A stretch of DNA of 6,950 nucleotides, taken from Endomicrobium sp. (lineage in GTDB: Bacteria > Elusimicrobiota > Endomicrobiia > Endomicrobiales > Endomicrobiaceae). Below are positions 5,713-6,950 of the stretch, piece after piece. The position numbers and the translations under genes were made by a program. The first letter of the stretch is position 1. Every line of letters starts with the position of its first letter. The notes beneath the pieces are model-generated. The model had not been told where the DNA came from, searched no databases, and saw only the letters and a list, made by a program, of their open reading frames with translations. The stretch is from the NCBI GenBank assembly GCA_031273645.1, contig JAISRM010000217.1:1-6950 (forward strand), written 5' to 3'.

Positions 5713-6827
5713 GAAATAATATAATTATGGCCTCTATTTTATTTGCCGCTCTGGTTTTAATATTTCCGGGGGAAAGGGGTCTTTTAGACAAAGGACGTTT
5801 TGAAGAAGGTTTTATTTACAATATAGAACGTTCTACTTCAGGCATTTCTTCGCCTAAAGCGCAGGCGTCAAGAGGGGTTGGTTTAAGCGGGCCATACGCC
5901 GAAGACGACGAAGATTTTATAAACGCTCACGGCAGCATCAACGGCGCCGGCGGATATGGCGCGGGCTTTAATGCTGCAGGAGAAAGAGTCTATGGAGGCG
6001 ACGGCGTAAATGCAGCGGGAGAAGTCGCCGCAGGAACTTCAGGGTATGGGCATGGCAGCGCTTATCAAAACGCCCGCAATAGAATTTTTATAGCTTATAC
6101 GGAACTTGAACTGCCTGAAACGTTTAGAGTTCAGCGTTTTGGCGTCAAAGAAAAAAGCGAAATAGTAATTACTTCAACCGCAAGCATTACGGTAGGCGAA
6201 AAAGAAATGGAAGAAATAAAAGCCCGCGCGTTAGAAGAAGCTACAGTATCCGTAGCTGCAAAGATGAAAGAAGCTGAAGCTATCGCCGCCAAAGCCCAAG
6301 CCGCTGCGGAAGCTGCCAAAGCTCAAGCCGCCAAACTTAAAGCGCAAAATGAGGCAAAACAAAAGGCTGCGGCCGCCAAAGCTAAAAAATCAGCAGGAGC
6401 AAACGGCGGCGGTGATGAAGAAAATTCAGAAAATGCAAAATCGGGCAGGTATAAACCCGATTATAATTATTACAACAAAATAATTAAAGACAGCAGAAAA
6501 ACGTTTTTCTTTCCCGATAATTTTAAAACTGTATCCGACGTCGCCGTAGGCGTTTATACCGCGACGCCTTACGAAGACAAGCATATAATAAAATTTCAAA
6601 TAAAAAATAACAGCACGAGCTATTTTTTTATAGCCAATATATCATTATACAAAGAAGGAGATTTTGTAATATGCGATTACTATAACGACAGCATGGTAAG
6701 CGGCGGCAGAATTTTAGAGGCAATAATCGTCTCTCCCATATTTAAAAGCAAAGAAAAAATAATGCTAAAACTTATAGAAAGTTCAGGCAAGAACAGAAGC
6801 TATGAAATAAATTTCACAATACCCTAA
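5709..6827 (+). CDS. Unassigned membrane-anchored T4SS-operon protein, three-part
   Basis: A 372-residue protein whose family I do not recognise. It has an N-terminal hydrophobic segment (about 5-20: signal anchor or signal peptide), then a Gly/Ala-rich low-complexity region (about 74-117) holding a repeated octamer, GFNAAGER (86-93) and GVNAAGEV (99-106). A predicted Ala/Lys/Glu helix or coiled coil follows (about 164-228), with a Gly/Asp/Glu linker to about 245. The C-terminal domain (about 247-372) is rich in beta strands and ends EINFTIP; its strand pattern loosely recalls small beta-sandwich domains such as DUF2381, a weak comparison by eye. The helix and linkers could let it span the periplasm. 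It starts on the ATGA of the VirB8-like stop, so it is tied to the T4SS core. It occupies the slot where virB9 follows virB8, but lacks a VirB9-like N-terminus. The Met codon at 5727 is an alternative start. Confidence 0.75.
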   Translation: MRNNIIMASILFAALVLIFPGERGLLDKGRFEEGFIYNIERSTSGISSPKAQASRGVGLSGPYAEDDEDFINAHGSINGAGGYGAGFNAAGERVYGGDGVNAAGEVAAGTSGYGHGSAYQNARNRIFIAYTELELPETFRVQRFGVKEKSEIVITSTASITVGEKEMEEIKARALEEATVSVAAKMKEAEAIAAKAQAAAEAAKAQAAKLKAQNEAKQKAAAAKAKKSAGANGGGDEENSENAKSGRYKPDYNYYNKIIKDSRKTFFFPDNFKTVSDVAVGVYTATPYEDKHIIKFQIKNNSTSYFFIANISLYKEGDFVICDYYNDSMVSGGRILEAIIVSPIFKSKEKIMLKLIESSGKNRSYEINFTIP

Positions 6828-6831
6828 GGAG
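6826..6831 (+). promoter_or_regulatory. Ribosome-binding site of the last, partial gene
   Basis: AAGGAG overlaps the stop codon of the preceding gene and lies 5 bases before ATG 6837. This is ideal spacing and a strong support for that start. Confidence 0.75.
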
Positions 6832-6836
6832 CAAAA

Positions 6837-6950
6837 ATGAAAAAGACATTGTCTGTCTCGTCCGTCTGTATTTTATTTCTTTTTTCAATTATTTCCGTCT
6901 CTTTTGGCGCTGACAACGCTTATCCGACAAAAATTGTTCCGGTAAAAACA
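6837..6950 (+). CDS. Exported protein, N-terminus only; possible VirB9/TraK-like
   Basis: Only 38 codons are in the window; the frame is open to the right edge. They encode a Sec signal peptide (MKK, then a hydrophobic Ser/Val/Ile/Leu/Phe core, probable cut after SFG or FGA near residues 24-25) followed by DNAYPTKIVPVKT. The product is therefore periplasmic or outer-membrane. In virB-type operons the gene after virB8 is virB9 (TraK in F-type systems), a secreted outer-ring protein, and the short mature start would suit a TraK-like beta-rich domain. That is inference from position only. The strong Shine-Dalgarno and the 9-nt gap place it in the same operon. It is too short for the usual gene-length cut-offs because the window ends. 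Confidence 0.8.
   Translation, partial: MKKTLSVSSVCILFLFSIISVSFGADNAYPTKIVPVKT

Noticed and set aside
6131..6319. Antisense Ala/Ser-rich frame in the unassigned gene
   Set aside because: It is the reverse-strand reading of the Ala-rich coiled-coil segment, whose GC-rich codons lack stops by composition.

Overview
The window is the front part of a type IV secretion system (T4SS) operon, all on the + strand, preceded by about 500 bases of non-coding, hairpin-rich repeat DNA. The DNA is AT-rich, with many AAA, ATA and TTT codons. The encoded machine (exported VirB5-like protein, bitopic VirB8-like protein, a further exported protein starting at the right edge) fits a double-membrane bacterium. 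I cannot name the organism. A low-GC lineage such as Elusimicrobiota would fit, but that is only a guess from base composition and gene style.

Bases 1-533 hold no convincing gene. They hold a 73-74 bp composite repeat: one copy at 1-73 and three head-to-tail copies at 278-497. Each copy joins a 20-bp ATTCCC-N8-GGGAAT type palindrome to two small hairpins of the form CAGRC-NNN-GYCTG. Between copy 1 and the tandem block are the same palindrome in the opposite orientation, a 16-bp direct repeat and three more small hairpins. The last, most decayed copy ends just before the Shine-Dalgarno-like sequence of the operon.

Bases 534-6950 hold seven tightly packed genes. They are a VirB3/TraL-like membrane protein (534-827), the VirB4/TraC-like ATPase (815-3271), a VirB5/TrbJ-like exported coiled-coil protein (3268-4125), a VirB6/TrbL-like polytopic membrane protein (4190-5080), a VirB8/TraE-like bitopic protein (5086-5712), an unassigned membrane-anchored protein with Gly-rich, Ala/Lys-rich and all-beta parts (5709-6827), and the start of an exported protein (6837 to the edge). 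Three junctions overlap (13, 4 and 4 nt), which indicates translational coupling in one transcript.

The gene order is that of the Agrobacterium virB operon (B3-B4-B5-B6-B8), while the ATPase and the VirB3- and VirB8-like proteins look closer to F-type TraC, TraL and TraE. The ATPase would power pilus assembly or substrate transfer. The VirB3-, B6- and B8-like proteins would form the inner-membrane complex, and the VirB5-like protein a periplasmic or pilus-tip part. By position the last gene may be the VirB9/TraK outer-ring protein. No pilin, VirB7 lipoprotein, relaxase or coupling protein is visible here, so conjugation as opposed to effector secretion cannot be decided from this window.
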